Position numbers and translations under genes: made by a program
Shown here: in pieces, positions 15,897 to 25,308 of the stretch
Position numbering within the stretch: the stretch's first letter is position 1
Layout of the letters: each line of letters begins with the position of its first letter
NCBI GenBank assembly: GCA_947497985.1
Contig: CANMIX010000003.1
Span: 248,001 to 312,000 of the forward strand
Reading direction: 5' to 3'
DNA from: an uncultured Paracoccaceae bacterium
GTDB lineage: Bacteria > Pseudomonadota > Alphaproteobacteria > Rhodobacterales > Rhodobacteraceae
Length of the DNA: 64,000 bases
Notes under the pieces: model-generated
The model's database searches: none
What the model was told of the DNA's origin: nothing
The model's input: only the letters and a program-made list of their open reading frames with translations

Positions 15897-16663
15897 CCCC
15901 TTTGTTGCAGGTACGTGATATTCGCAAGACCTATGGCAGCTTTGTTGGCTGTACGGACGTAAGCTTTGATCTTTATCCCGGTGAAGTCATGGGGATCGTG
16001 GGGGAGAGTGGCTCGGGCAAGTCGACGCTGTTGAACTGTCTGGCCGGTCACCTGCCTCCCGATCAGGGTGAGGTGGTGTTTGACACGCTGGCCGATGGGC
16101 CGGTGGATACGGTCACCATGTCAGAACCCGAACGCCGGATGTTGAGCCGTACGGACTGGGCCTTTGTTCACCAGCATGCGCGCGATGGGTTGCGCATGTC
16201 GGTGTCAGCCGGGGGCAATATTGGCGAGCGTTTGATGGCCGTGGGCGACCGTCACTATGGTAACATCCGCGAGCGTGCGGTTGATTGGCTGGGCCGGGTT
16301 GAGATCAAGGAAGAGCGGGTGGATGATCGCCCAACCGCCTTTTCCGGCGGCATGCAGCAGCGTTTGCAGATCGCCCGCAATCTGGTGACTGGCCCGCGTC
16401 TGGTGTTCATGGATGAACCCACCGGTGGCCTGGACGTCTCAGTTCAGGCGCGTCTGTTGGATTTGCTGCGCGGTTTGGTCCGTGAAATGGGTCTCAGCGC
16501 GATTATCGTGACCCATGATCTGGCGGTGGTGCGCCTCTTGGCAGATCGACTGATGGTGATGAAGGATGGCCATGTGGTGGAAACCGGCCTGACCGATCAG
16601 GTGCTGGATGATCCGCAGCATGCCTATACGCAGCTGCTAGTGTCCAGCGTGCTGCAAGTGTGA
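15893..16663 (+). CDS. phnK: C-P lyase associated ABC-type ATPase PhnK
   Basis: ABC-fold ATPase (256 residues) that docks on PhnJ in the core complex and is needed for turnover rather than transport. Walker [10 protein letters not shown] is near residue 38, the signature FSGGMQQR near 150 and Walker [13 protein letters not shown] near 170. No membrane segments are present. It overlaps phnJ at its start and phnL follows directly. Confidence 0.95.
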   Translation: MTPLLQVRDIRKTYGSFVGCTDVSFDLYPGEVMGIVGESGSGKSTLLNCLAGHLPPDQGEVVFDTLADGPVDTVTMSEPERRMLSRTDWAFVHQHARDGLRMSVSAGGNIGERLMAVGDRHYGNIRERAVDWLGRVEIKEERVDDRPTAFSGGMQQRLQIARNLVTGPRLVFMDEPTGGLDVSVQARLLDLLRGLVREMGLSAIIVTHDLAVVRLLADRLMVMKDGHVVETGLTDQVLDDPQHAYTQLLVSSVLQV

Positions 16664-16674
16664 GGGTGAGAGCG

Positions 16675-17358
16675 ATGATTGAACTAAATAATGTGAGCAA
16701 AAGCTTTACCCTGCACAATCAGGGCAGCGCCGTGATCCCGGTGATGGAAGGTGCAAACCTGAAGGTTGCGCCGGGTGAATGTGTGGGTCTGGTCGGTGCC
16801 TCTGGCGCGGGGAAATCCACGTTGATGCGGCTGATCTATGGCAACTACCTTGCCGCCAGTGGTCAGATCCTGATTGGCGACGTGGATGTGGCCAAGGCGG
16901 AGCCACGTGAGATCCTTGAGCTGCGGCGCAAAACGCTGGGCTATGTGAGCCAGTTCCTGCGGGTGGTACCACGGGTTGCGACGCTGGATGTGGTGGCCGA
17001 GCCACTGCTGGCCGTCGGCGAAGATCAGGCCGTTGCACGTGACAAGGCCGCAAGCCTGTTGGCGCAGCTGAATATCCCGGAACGTCTGTGGGGGCTCAGC
17101 CCGACGACATTTTCCGGCGGCGAACAGCAGCGTGTAAACATCGCGCGCGGCTTTGCCCATGATTATCCGGCGATGCTTTTGGATGAGCCGACTGCAAGTC
17201 TGGATGCCCAGAACCGAGCAACCGTACTGGGGTTGATCAATTCAGCCAAAGCGCGCGGTGCTGCAATCGTGGGGATCTTCCACGACGAGGCCGCGCGCGA
17301 AGAGGTCTGCGACCGTTTCATCGACGTCACAGGGTATTCGCCGCAGGTGGCCGCATGA
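16675..17358 (+). CDS. phnL: C-P lyase associated ABC-type ATPase PhnL
   Basis: Second ABC-fold subunit, which together with PhnGHI is required to form ribose 1-phosphonate 5-triphosphate. It has Walker [10 protein letters not shown], signature [14 protein letters not shown] and Walker [16 protein letters not shown] at 16675 is preceded by GAGGGTGAGAG; a GTG at 16660 in frame is less likely because family similarity begins at [11 protein letters not shown]. It overlaps phnN by four bases. Confidence 0.94.
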   Translation: MIELNNVSKSFTLHNQGSAVIPVMEGANLKVAPGECVGLVGASGAGKSTLMRLIYGNYLAASGQILIGDVDVAKAEPREILELRRKTLGYVSQFLRVVPRVATLDVVAEPLLAVGEDQAVARDKAASLLAQLNIPERLWGLSPTTFSGGEQQRVNIARGFAHDYPAMLLDEPTASLDAQNRATVLGLINSAKARGAAIVGIFHDEAAREEVCDRFIDVTGYSPQVAA

Positions 17359-17924
17359 ATGGCGCGGCGCTTGGGCCGGTGATTGCAGTTGTCGGCCCCT
17401 CAGGGGTTGGCAAGGACAGTGTGATGACCGGATTGGTGGCTGCTGATCCGCGCCTGACGCTGTTGAAACGTGTCATCACCCGCGCGCCGGAGGCTGGCGG
17501 TGAAGATTATACCCCCGTGACCGAAGCTGAGTTCGCCGCACGCCAAGAGGAGGGCGAGTTTGCGCTGCACTGGCAGGCGCATGGGTTGTTTTACGGCGTG
17601 CCAGCGGCTGCGGTTCTGGCGCAGCGGGCCGAGGGGCGCGGGGTCTTGGTGAACTTCTCCCGCTCGGTCCTGTTTGACGCACAAGAGGCCTTTGGCGATC
17701 TGATCGTGTTGAATGTGACCGCCAGCCCTGAGGTTCTGGCGGCTCGTCTGGCGGGGCGTGGGCGCGAAAGCGTGGAAGAGCAGGCCAAACGTCTGGCGCA
17801 GGCCGCAAAACCCCTGCCAGAGGGGCTGACGCAGGTCCATGAGATCGACAATAGTGCGGAGTTGAGCGCCGCCATTCAGGCCGCGCTCGACGTGATCTTT
17901 GCTGCTCAGGCTGAGAGCGCGTAG
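17355..17924 (+). CDS. phnN: Ribose 1,5-bisphosphate phosphokinase
   Basis: Converts ribose 1,5-bisphosphate to PRPP, returning the ribose carrier of the C-P lyase path to nucleotide synthesis. The 189-residue product has a guanylate-kinase-like P-loop [12 protein letters not shown] near residues 12-23 and [17 protein letters not shown] near 40. It is the last plus-strand gene of the phnG operon. Its end overlaps the convergent DUF1045 gene by 19 bases. Confidence 0.94.
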   Translation: MNGAALGPVIAVVGPSGVGKDSVMTGLVAADPRLTLLKRVITRAPEAGGEDYTPVTEAEFAARQEEGEFALHWQAHGLFYGVPAAAVLAQRAEGRGVLVNFSRSVLFDAQEAFGDLIVLNVTASPEVLAARLAGRGRESVEEQAKRLAQAAKPLPEGLTQVHEIDNSAELSAAIQAALDVIFAAQAESA

Positions 17925-18589
17925 CGGTGGATCAGGTGGAAACGCCCATCCTCCGCCTCACCCATAAGGGCGAGATCGCGGATCTCAAACGGGGTGGGCA
18001 GGAGCGGAGCGAGAGCTTCGCCAAGTGCGGCCTCGATGTTGGGCAGTTCGGGCTTGGGGCGTTTGCCGGTCAGCGTGATGTGAAAGCGAAACTGATCCAT
18101 GACATAGGGGTAGCCCCATTGAACCAGATGCGCGTCCTGCTCCGGCGACAGCCCATTGGCGCGGCGCCGCTCCAGATCGGTATCGGTAAGGGGCGCGCGG
18201 AACGGATCCAGCTCGTTCACGCAAGCCGCGGCCAGCGCGTTCAGCGCAGTTGCGTCTCCCTTGGCACGCAGGGCCAGAAAACGTCCCAGACGTGCGATCT
18301 CCAACCCGTCGAGCGTGACAGGGGCCTGTTTGGCCGCAAGGGCGGCACAGGCCACGTGCAAGGCCTCAACCGTTTGGCCTTGGGCCAGGCGCATCGGCGG
18401 CTTCATGGTCGCGTGCAGCCCGTATTTGCGGGGCGTCGCGGTGATCTCTGCCACATCCAGACCGGGACACGCGGGATGCGTCACCTCTGTGCCGGTCTCC
18501 ATGTCCCAACCCAGCCAGCTGGCCCCGAATTTGCTCCACGCCGCATCGGCGGGGGGCGCGTAATAAATCGCGTATCGCGTGAATGTCAC
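17906..18589 (-). CDS. DUF1045 phosphonate-operon protein, 2H phosphoesterase superfamily
   Basis: The 227-residue protein belongs to a family found almost only in C-P lyase clusters. Two His-x-Thr motifs, HATMKPPMRL near residue 56 and FHITLTG near 170, are the paired active-site signatures of 2H phosphoesterases, which open cyclic phosphates. It is encoded opposite to the phn operon, overlapping phnN at its 3' end and divergent from phnM. No phnP is present in the window, so it may hydrolyse the 1,2-cyclic phosphate made by PhnJ; that role is inference. Confidence 0.85.
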   Translation of the reverse strand: MTFTRYAIYYAPPADAAWSKFGASWLGWDMETGTEVTHPACPGLDVAEITATPRKYGLHATMKPPMRLAQGQTVEALHVACAALAAKQAPVTLDGLEIARLGRFLALRAKGDATALNALAAACVNELDPFRAPLTDTDLERRRANGLSPEQDAHLVQWGYPYVMDQFRFHITLTGKRPKPELPNIEAALGEALAPLLPTPFEIRDLALMGEAEDGRFHLIHRYALSA

Positions 18590-18641
18590 ATTGGCCTCCT
18601 ATACGTGGCCGTTCCCATAGCCCGAAAGTTGTGAAACTGAG

Positions 18642-19784
18642 ATGACAGAAGAACTGATCTTTGCCAATGCCACGGTGGTTCTGCCAAATGAAACCATCAC
18701 AGGTGCCGTGAAATGTGAAGGCGACAGCATCGTCGATATCTCCGAAGGCGCGGCAGTGCCTGCCGGAGCGATTGATTGTGACGGGGACTTCCTGAGCCCC
18801 GGTCTGGTGGAACTCCATACAGACAATCTGGAGCGCCACATTCAGCCGCGTCCCAAGGTCGACTGGCCCCATGCGGCGGCGATCATCGCCCATGATGCTG
18901 AACTGGCGGGCACCGGGATCACCACTGTATTTGATGCGCTGCGCATTGGTTCGATCCGTCGCAAGGAAGCGAATTACGCCAAATATGCGCGTGGGCTGGC
19001 GAGTGAGCTGTGGGAGCTGCGGGCGGCAGATGCGTTGAAGATCAGCCATTTCCTGCACTTGCGCGCTGAGGTCTGTTCCGAGACTTTGGCAGAAGAGCTG
19101 AATGAATTTGGCGCCGAGGACCGGGTTGGACTGGTCTCACTGATGGATCACACACCGGGCCAACGTCAGTTCCGGGATGTGAGCAAGCTGGAAGCCTATG
19201 TGAAGGGCAAACACGGGTTTGATGACGAAGGGTTCCAACGCCATATCGCCGAACTGCGCGAAATGCGTGCGATCTATGGCGACAAGCACGAGGCCGAGAC
19301 CGTGAAGGCGGCGGCGCGTTTTGGTGCGGTTCTGGCCAGCCATGATGACACCACTGAAGGGCAGGTTGAGACCTCTGCTGGCTATGGCATTCGCCTGGCA
19401 GAGTTTCCAACCACGGTTGAGGCGGCACGCGCCTGTCACGCCCATGGGATCAAGGTGATGATGGGCGCGCCCAACCTGATCCGGGGTGGCTCACATTCGG
19501 GCAATGTGGCAGCACAAGAGCTGGCAGAGCTAGAGTTGTTGGATATCGTCTCATCCGACTATGTGCCTGCGGCTTTGTTGATGTCTGCGGTCAGGCTGGG
19601 AGAGATCTGGGGCGACATGGCGCGCGGCCTCTCGACAGTGACATCGGCGCCTGCGGATGCGGTGCGTCTGGAGGATCGGGGTCGTATTGAGGTTGGCAAG
19701 CGCGCGGACCTGATCCGCTTTGGTCTGCGCGGCGGTACGCCTGGTTTGCGTGGTGTCTGGTCACGCGGGCAGCGCGTGGCGTAA
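18642..19784 (+). CDS. phnM: Alpha-D-ribose 1-methylphosphonate 5-triphosphate diphosphatase
   Basis: Amidohydrolase-fold metalloenzyme that removes diphosphate from the ribose 5-triphosphate intermediate before C-P cleavage. The product is 380 residues (E. coli 378). VELHTDNLERHIQPRPKVDW contains the metal-binding His and conserved PhnM signature, and LMDHTPGQRQF supplies further conserved residues. It stands alone on the plus strand after the divergent DUF1045 gene, so it needs a promoter in the 52-base gap. Confidence 0.95.
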   Translation: MTEELIFANATVVLPNETITGAVKCEGDSIVDISEGAAVPAGAIDCDGDFLSPGLVELHTDNLERHIQPRPKVDWPHAAAIIAHDAELAGTGITTVFDALRIGSIRRKEANYAKYARGLASELWELRAADALKISHFLHLRAEVCSETLAEELNEFGAEDRVGLVSLMDHTPGQRQFRDVSKLEAYVKGKHGFDDEGFQRHIAELREMRAIYGDKHEAETVKAAARFGAVLASHDDTTEGQVETSAGYGIRLAEFPTTVEAARACHAHGIKVMMGAPNLIRGGSHSGNVAAQELAELELLDIVSSDYVPAALLMSAVRLGEIWGDMARGLSTVTSAPADAVRLEDRGRIEVGKRADLIRFGLRGGTPGLRGVWSRGQRVA

Positions 19785-19805
19785 CGGTTTTACGGCCGAG
19801 AGATC

Positions 19806-19835
19806 GGGGCAGGGGGAGGTTCTCCCGCCCCTTGA
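19806..19835 (+). terminator. Possible terminator after phnM
   Basis: GGGGC and GCCCC close an imperfect hairpin whose inner part pairs GGGAG with CTCCC. Only TTGAT follows, so the T-run is poor. Confidence 0.35.
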
Positions 19836-19843
19836 TCCAACAC

Positions 19844-19905
19844 CCAGCCTATCGGCTGGACCTTGGTCAAGCGTTGGGCCAAGCGCCGCGCCGAAGGCGC
19901 GGCGC
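19844..19905. repeat. Two-hairpin GC-rich intergenic repeat (copy 2)
   Basis: CCAGCC (19844-19849) and GGCTGG (19854-19859) form hairpin A. A short spacer leads to GTTGGGCCAA, then hairpin B with perfect ten-base arms 19883-19892 and 19896-19905 around GAA. The 16 bases at 19872-19887 are the reverse complement of 11869-11884 in copy 1. The element sits between the convergent phnM and methyltransferase genes. Confidence 0.65.
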
Positions 19906-19973
19906 GCGAGTCGTGCCGTTAGGCGCGAAATACCTCAAACCGGGCTTGGGTTTTTTGGCGCTGCTCTCACCTT

Positions 19974-20453
19974 TTAGGCGGCGCGATAGAACATATAGCG
20001 TCCCGGCGGGATGTCGCAGGGTTCCGGCAGCTGTTCAAAACCGGGAAGCTCCTGATCCGAGAGGATTAACCCGCCCGGAAGCATGACCTTGGCCAACAGC
20101 GGGGCCAAAAAAGCGGAGAGTTCCTTGTTGCGTTCGGGATCTCCTGTGCCGAGGTCATAATGCGCGAGCGACACACGCGGCCCATCTTCGGCAAGTTTCG
20201 CAAGCATCGCATCCGCGTCGCCTTGCAGGAAATCCTCGGCTGGTGGAACACAAGCGGGGTGGCACTGCAGGTTGCGGTCGATCACCCAGATCCGACGGTT
20301 GGATGCCAGCTCGCGTAAGTGATCATAGGTGCGCCCATTGCCAAGGCCCAGTTCCAGCACATCTCCTGATGCGTCGCCAAGCTGTTCAGCAGCCCAGTTC
20401 AGCCCAGAGCGTTGGGCGGTTAGTCTTCGAATTACACTGTCTAGACGGCTCAT
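19974..20453 (-). CDS. Class I SAM-dependent methyltransferase
   Basis: Short Rossmann-fold methyltransferase of 159 residues. The SAM-binding glycine loop is VLELGLGNGRTYDHL near residues 32-46 and an acidic residue at the next strand appears in IWVIDRN. A post-motif LILSDQELPGFE is consistent with a class I enzyme. It is the last gene of the minus-strand glycan operon, overlapping the deacetylase gene by four bases. Its substrate is unknown; methylation of a glycan or glycolipid is inferred from context. Confidence 0.75.
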   Translation of the reverse strand: MSRLDSVIRRLTAQRSGLNWAAEQLGDASGDVLELGLGNGRTYDHLRELASNRRIWVIDRNLQCHPACVPPAEDFLQGDADAMLAKLAEDGPRVSLAHYDLGTGDPERNKELSAFLAPLLAKVMLPGGLILSDQELPGFEQLPEPCDIPPGRYMFYRAA

Positions 20454-21253
20454 ATCTGCCCCTGATCGTTGTTGGTTGGCGCACCTTGGCTGGTTTGGGT
20501 CGGCGCGGAAAAATGCCAGATCTCAGCAGGGCCTGCCAAGAGTCGCCCAATCAGCGCCTCAGTGAAAGACCATATCGCAGCATCGTGAACCAAATGGTGG
20601 GTTAGAACGCCAAATGGCTCAGAGTTGTCGGTTTTGCCGGAACGGCGAGCCTGTAGATTTTGACATGTTTGTTCGATGAGCAAGCCCGGATCGACAACGG
20701 AGCGATTGCCACGCCAATTGATCGGATCCAAATGTGTATTGATCTGCAGGAGGCCTGGCGTTGCTTCAGCAGCGGTGCGTGGCTTGAACGTCGAAACTGC
20801 CTGATAGCCAAGGTCCGCCAATACTGGATACATGTCATCGCTGATCCGGTTCCACGGGGGGACGAACATTGGGGCCAATCTGTCACCAAATAGCGCCCTC
20901 AATCGGATGAGGGCGGATTTTGCCTCTTCCTGTTTGGACTTTATGGCGCGAGTGGGCGCAAATTCTGACTTCTTTTCCTTCGGGCAAGTGTGCGATTTGT
21001 GAGACCAGCCGTGAACAACAGGAATAAGATTGACAGAGAGCGTTTCCGCCAAGGATTGTTCCGCCCGTGCAGGGATCACGGCCAGATGAACCGGAATTTC
21101 CAAAGTTTTGGAGAGGGTGGAGAGCTGCGCAAGCGCGGGTGTTTGTGTAACCGCATCATCGTCACGCCACCACAGCGGAAGAGTTATCCCAGCCCGCTGC
21201 CAAGCCCCCAATTCTTCATCCAAAGGAGACCAATCCAGCCGTGTTTGTGTCAC
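20450..21253 (-). CDS. Polysaccharide deacetylase family protein
   Basis: The 267-residue product shows features of the NodB/CE4 fold: WWRDDDAV near residue 30 gives the catalytic and metal-binding Asp pair, and VVHGWSHKSHT near 80 matches the H-x3-(S/T)-H metal motif. MFVPPWNRI corresponds to the R/P-P-x-G/W segment. There is no signal peptide, so it would act in the cytosol, on a sugar precursor rather than on finished polymer. It overlaps both neighbours by four bases. Confidence 0.8.
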   Translation of the reverse strand: MTQTRLDWSPLDEELGAWQRAGITLPLWWRDDDAVTQTPALAQLSTLSKTLEIPVHLAVIPARAEQSLAETLSVNLIPVVHGWSHKSHTCPKEKKSEFAPTRAIKSKQEEAKSALIRLRALFGDRLAPMFVPPWNRISDDMYPVLADLGYQAVSTFKPRTAAEATPGLLQINTHLDPINWRGNRSVVDPGLLIEQTCQNLQARRSGKTDNSEPFGVLTHHLVHDAAIWSFTEALIGRLLAGPAEIWHFSAPTQTSQGAPTNNDQGQI

Positions 21254-22395
21254 GCGCGGCTCCTGTGCTCTTCCACAAGGCGACGGGTGAGGGCAGCGGT
21301 CTGAGCTGCGCCGTCAAAGCCTTTCTGCGTGATCTGTCGTTTTGGTTCTTTTTGTAGGTCTTCCAATCCATCAAGCAATTGCTGGGGCGTCAGGGTGGCG
21401 CGGCGCAAGGTTTTGATACCACCCAGTTTGCCAAGCGCTTCGGCCCGGATGCCTTGCTCAACTTCGGTGCCTGCATCAAAGGGGATGAAAATCGCAGGGA
21501 CCCCGGATTGCAGGACATCTAACGCAGTGTTGTAGCCACACATGGAGATCGAAGCGCGGGCATGACACATCATCTCGCGAAAATCGGGGCGCGCGGCCTC
21601 AACAATTGCAGGGGAGCCTTTGGCACGGAAGGCGGTGATCCGGTCCGCGGCGTCGGCCCCCCCCACCAGAATGCGCCATGTCAGGTCCGGTGTCTGGCGG
21701 GCCGCCTCGAGTGCTGTATTGAACAGCTCATCCCCGATGGAACCGCCACCAGCACTTACCAGGACCTCATCCTTGCCGATGCCATCAGGCTGCGGTTCAG
21801 GTGCGGCTGGGACAACATATCCGGTGTAGTGAATTTTGCTCGACCAGCTCTCGTGCAGGGGCCAGCTGAGCTCTAGCCGTGTATTGTCCGGGTCCGAATG
21901 GACAAGGATACCGTCATAGAGCTCTGCCAGGATCGCGTCGGCCTCTGCAATCCGTTCAGGCTTGGTTGGTGGGGCCAGAATATCGCGGATCGACGACAGG
22001 ATCAGTGGGCGATTTGCCGACTGGCGCGCAGTTTCGATCAGGTCACGGAATTCATGGCGCAATGTGCGGCGGCCAAAAGGATATAGCTCTGTGATCACTA
22101 CATCGGGTTCAAAGGCATGAAAGGCCGCGCGCAAGGCCGCAATGCGGCGATTGCGATACGCGTCATCCACAGCCGATCCATCTTCCCCCAGCAAACGTTT
22201 GAAGTTCACACCGTCTGACCGCAGCGGGGGCAGTTGTACCAACGTGATGCCGTCTTTTGCCAATTGTGAAACCGGAAACCCGCCCGAGACAACCTGTACC
22301 TCGTCGCCAGCATCCGCATAGGCGCGACCCAGCGTCAGCGCGCGGGACAGGTGGCCTGCACCCAAAAGATGGGTGACGATGATCTGAACCTTCAT
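21250..22395 (-). CDS. Glycosyltransferase, GT-B fold, MurG/GT28-like
   Basis: The 381-residue protein starts with IIVTHLLGAGHLSRALTLGRAYAD, the N-terminal substrate-binding segment of MurG-like enzymes. The C-terminal donor-binding part has SAGGGSIGDELF near residue 225 and ISMCGYNTALDVLQSGVPAIFIPFD near 300. The latter is the GT28 nucleotide-sugar site. Similar N-terminus and layout are found in the first glycosyltransferase of this operon (25305-26516), suggesting a duplicated pair. It shares four-base overlaps with both neighbours. Confidence 0.83.
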   Translation of the reverse strand: MKVQIIVTHLLGAGHLSRALTLGRAYADAGDEVQVVSGGFPVSQLAKDGITLVQLPPLRSDGVNFKRLLGEDGSAVDDAYRNRRIAALRAAFHAFEPDVVITELYPFGRRTLRHEFRDLIETARQSANRPLILSSIRDILAPPTKPERIAEADAILAELYDGILVHSDPDNTRLELSWPLHESWSSKIHYTGYVVPAAPEPQPDGIGKDEVLVSAGGGSIGDELFNTALEAARQTPDLTWRILVGGADAADRITAFRAKGSPAIVEAARPDFREMMCHARASISMCGYNTALDVLQSGVPAIFIPFDAGTEVEQGIRAEALGKLGGIKTLRRATLTPQQLLDGLEDLQKEPKRQITQKGFDGAAQTAALTRRLVEEHRSRA

Positions 22396-22979
22396 TCGGT
22401 GTCCTTTTTGATCAGGCGGATTGGATCTGGCACTGGGGTAAGGGTTGTGCCGTCGATTTCAACTACAAAAAGCCGGTTGCGTTTCACGGCAAAGGGCGCG
22501 GGCCCTGCGAAATCCCAGCCATGCGCGCGGGCAAGGATCACCCGCATAATACCGATATGGCAAACTGCAACCGTGTCCTGTTTCAGTGCAAATAGCCAAG
22601 GCGAGAGGCGGTCCCAGACCTCTCGCGGGCTCTCGCCGCCGGGTGGGCAGTAATCCCAGCCCCAGTCTTCGATGTCTTTGAAGCCGCTGGCCGGGTCTGC
22701 CTTGAGGTCACGCCCATGCAGCCCTTCCCAGTCGCCCCAATTCATTTCGATCAGGTTGGGTACACGTGTCGCCGGGCGGCCCGCAACCCGTTCGGCGGTG
22801 TCCCAAGCGCGTTCCAAGGGGCTTGCAACCAAATCTGCGTGTTCCCATCCTTGGGGGAGAGATTGCGCAGCAAGCTCAGCCCGGGCGTCGATGTCGAGTG
22901 CGATATCACTGCGGCCCTGAATGCGGCCCATTCGGTTCCACGGGGTATGGCCGTGACGCAGCATGGCGAGGCGTATCAT
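22392..22979 (-). CDS. Histidine phosphatase family protein
   Basis: Phosphoglycerate-mutase-like phosphatase of 195 residues. The catalytic RHG motif is in AMLRHGHTPWN near residue 8, and further active-site residues are in ASPLERAWDTAE (Arg/Glu) and CHIGIMRVILA (second His). It lies inside an operon of glycosyltransferases, where it may dephosphorylate a sugar or glycan intermediate. Overlaps of four bases occur on both sides. Confidence 0.85.
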   Translation of the reverse strand: MIRLAMLRHGHTPWNRMGRIQGRSDIALDIDARAELAAQSLPQGWEHADLVASPLERAWDTAERVAGRPATRVPNLIEMNWGDWEGLHGRDLKADPASGFKDIEDWGWDYCPPGGESPREVWDRLSPWLFALKQDTVAVCHIGIMRVILARAHGWDFAGPAPFAVKRNRLFVVEIDGTTLTPVPDPIRLIKKDTE

Positions 22980-24067
22980 GGGCGGCGCTCCAGTAATGGG
23001 GTGACGGCCGCTTGGAAAAAGTCGGCAGCAGCAGGCATCAGGTGACGGGCCTGAACATGGGCGCGCGCATCCCTTTGGAGCCTTTGCCGCAATTCAGAGC
23101 TTGTGTTTAGGTTATCAAGAGCCGCCGTAAGGGCAGTTGCATCTTTGGACGGAGCCGGTGCCAGTGCGTTGTTTGCGGGCGAAAGCACTTCGTTCACGCC
23201 GGGGCGGTTTTGAGCAACCACCGGCAGGCCAAAGCTCTGCGCTTCAAGGTAGACCATGCCAAAGGCCTCGTTCACGCCGGGCCAGAGAAAAAGACGGGCG
23301 TTTTGGTATTCCGAGGCCAGCGCGTCGGGTGCAAGCTGCCCTAGAAAGCGCACGCGCGTGTCTAAAGGTGCAAACAGTGCCTCAACCCGCTGGCGGGCTG
23401 GGCCGTCGCCGACAATGGTGAGCTGCCAGTCGCCAGTGAGCGGTATGAGGCTTTCGGCGATGATCTTGTACGAGGCAAGCTTGTCGCCTTCGCGCATCAT
23501 GCCAACACTTAGCATCGGCCCGGCTAAAGTTGAGGCCTGTGGCAGATCGGTTCGGTTTAGAAATGGGGCGAGTACTGCGAGGGATTGGTCCTGAAACCGA
23601 TCCCGGATCAGAGTTTTCTGATCGCGCTGTGTCAGCGACAAGATCAGATCAGCGTGGTCGGCGGCCTTATGAGCTGCGCGCGCAAAACGGTCCCAAGGGC
23701 CATCAAGCCGTTTCAGAGCGCGCGTGCTTTCGATCTGCACATAGGGAATGCCGCGTGCACGTGTCAGCGACGGGCCAATGAGATCGGGCGCCTTGTAGTA
23801 ATTATGATAAGTGACCCAGATGTCAAAGCGGGGCAGCTCCGCAGACAGGCGCTGGATTTCGTCGTCGGCTTCCTGAAAAAGGCGTGCCTGTACTGTACTG
23901 TCCCCGGTTTTGTCGCGGCTGCGAAAATCGCTAACCAACTCTACCTCAAACCCTGCGTGTGCCATCATCCGCATCAGATTGCGCGCGATTTCGCGGTCCC
24001 CCGAGGGCACCGGGTGGTCCGGGGATTTCATAGGCGCATAAAAGGCGATGCGGGGCGCCGAGGGCAT
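22976..24067 (-). CDS. Glycosyltransferase family 4 protein
   Basis: GT-B enzyme of 363 residues. The N-terminus IAFYAPMKSPDHPVPSGDREIARNL carries the acceptor-side glycine loop and the C-terminal half has LFLWPGVNEAFGMVYLEAQSFG near 260-282, the E-x7-E motif of GT4 enzymes. VGMMREGDKLASYKIIAE is a variant of the usual GR-x3-KG site. No membrane segment is seen. It is separated from the upstream glycosyltransferase by only two bases. Confidence 0.86.
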   Translation of the reverse strand: MPSAPRIAFYAPMKSPDHPVPSGDREIARNLMRMMAHAGFEVELVSDFRSRDKTGDSTVQARLFQEADDEIQRLSAELPRFDIWVTYHNYYKAPDLIGPSLTRARGIPYVQIESTRALKRLDGPWDRFARAAHKAADHADLILSLTQRDQKTLIRDRFQDQSLAVLAPFLNRTDLPQASTLAGPMLSVGMMREGDKLASYKIIAESLIPLTGDWQLTIVGDGPARQRVEALFAPLDTRVRFLGQLAPDALASEYQNARLFLWPGVNEAFGMVYLEAQSFGLPVVAQNRPGVNEVLSPANNALAPAPSKDATALTAALDNLNTSSELRQRLQRDARAHVQARHLMPAAADFFQAAVTPLLERRP

Positions 24068-24069
24068 GG

Positions 24070-25308
24070 TTACTGGTCCTGCAACATAGCGGTGATACGA
24101 GATTTGAGCTGGTGAATACCGGGCATCATACCAAATTCATGGCGCAAACGCGCCAGCGCGGCCTCGGCCATTTCGGCGGCATGTTCTGGAGATTGGGCGA
24201 TGCTCACAATGGCCGCCGCCAGATCCTTGGGCTGATCCGAGCTGAGCGTACCGTGGGTGCCGGTGTCGATGAACTCGGGGATTGCAGAGACCGCCGTGGA
24301 CAGGATCGGCAGACGTTGCGACGCGGCCTCCATCAAGACGTTGGGCAGACCGTCGCGGTCGCCGTCCTTGGCCACCCGGCTGGGCAGCACGAACAGATCG
24401 CTGTCACGCATGGCCGCAATCACTTCGGGTTGGTCACAGGCACCATGCCAAGTGATGCGGTCAGCAATACCCGCTTCGACTGCTTGCGCCTGCAGTTTGT
24501 CCTTTAGCGCGCCGCCACCGATATGGGTGAAATGCCAGTCCAGATCGTTCGGCAAAAGGGTCAGAGCCGCGATCAGGTTGTCAAAGCCCTTCTTCTCAAC
24601 CAAACGACCAACGGACATCAGTTTCAGCGGGGCCTCCGCCGTGCGCCAGATACGTTCAGGTGGTTTGGGGAAACGTGTCAGATCAAGACCGTGATAGATC
24701 AGATCAACCGGTGTGCCATCCGACATGTCTTGCAGGTGTTTTGCGCCAAACCCGGTGCAGGTCGCCCCAAAGGCCGCGCCAAAGCTCTTGTCAGACAGTT
24801 TTTCGGAAATTTCCCAATCGGGAGAGGTCCAAATGTCCTTGGCGTGGGCCGAAAAGCTCCACGGCATGCCGCGCATGATGGCGGCGTAACGAGCCACCGA
24901 GGACGGCGTGTGCAGGAAATGCGCATACATCGCCAGGACTTCATCTGACATTTCGGCAGCCAGAACACAGGCTTGACCGAAACGGCGCACGCGGTTGGGT
25001 GTAATATCGCGGCGTAGGTCAGCGCGCCAGATCTCATAAGCTTTGGCGTAGCCCGGCAGTTTGCGTGCAATGTCACGTGCCGCCCAAACCCGTTCCGGCT
25101 CTTCATAAAGGTATTCGGGCAGGTAATGCACCCGCGCCTTCAGCCGTTCGTGCAACGGGTGGCGTTTGATGTCGGTGGGATGGCGCAGGGACCAGATTTC
25201 GAAGTCCACGCCTTCTTCTTCGAGCGCCACAAGCTCTTGTGCGATAAATGTCTCGGACAGGCGCGGCCAGCCTTTGACCAGCACGGCAAGAGGAGGAGTT
25301 TGGGTCAT
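24070..25308 (-). CDS. Glycosyltransferase family 4, colanic-acid type (WcaL-like)
   Basis: The 412-residue product begins with VKGWPRLSETFIAQELVALEE, the common start of WcaL-like enzymes. The donor site is LMSVGRLVEKKGFDNLIAA near residue 230, and the E-x7-E region is around DGLPNVLMEAASQRLP near 325. It overlaps the upstream glycosyltransferase by four bases. The substrate is unknown. Confidence 0.87.
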   Translation of the reverse strand: MTQTPPLAVLVKGWPRLSETFIAQELVALEEEGVDFEIWSLRHPTDIKRHPLHERLKARVHYLPEYLYEEPERVWAARDIARKLPGYAKAYEIWRADLRRDITPNRVRRFGQACVLAAEMSDEVLAMYAHFLHTPSSVARYAAIMRGMPWSFSAHAKDIWTSPDWEISEKLSDKSFGAAFGATCTGFGAKHLQDMSDGTPVDLIYHGLDLTRFPKPPERIWRTAEAPLKLMSVGRLVEKKGFDNLIAALTLLPNDLDWHFTHIGGGALKDKLQAQAVEAGIADRITWHGACDQPEVIAAMRDSDLFVLPSRVAKDGDRDGLPNVLMEAASQRLPILSTAVSAIPEFIDTGTHGTLSSDQPKDLAAAIVSIAQSPEHAAEMAEAALARLRHEFGMMPGIHQLKSRITAMLQDQ

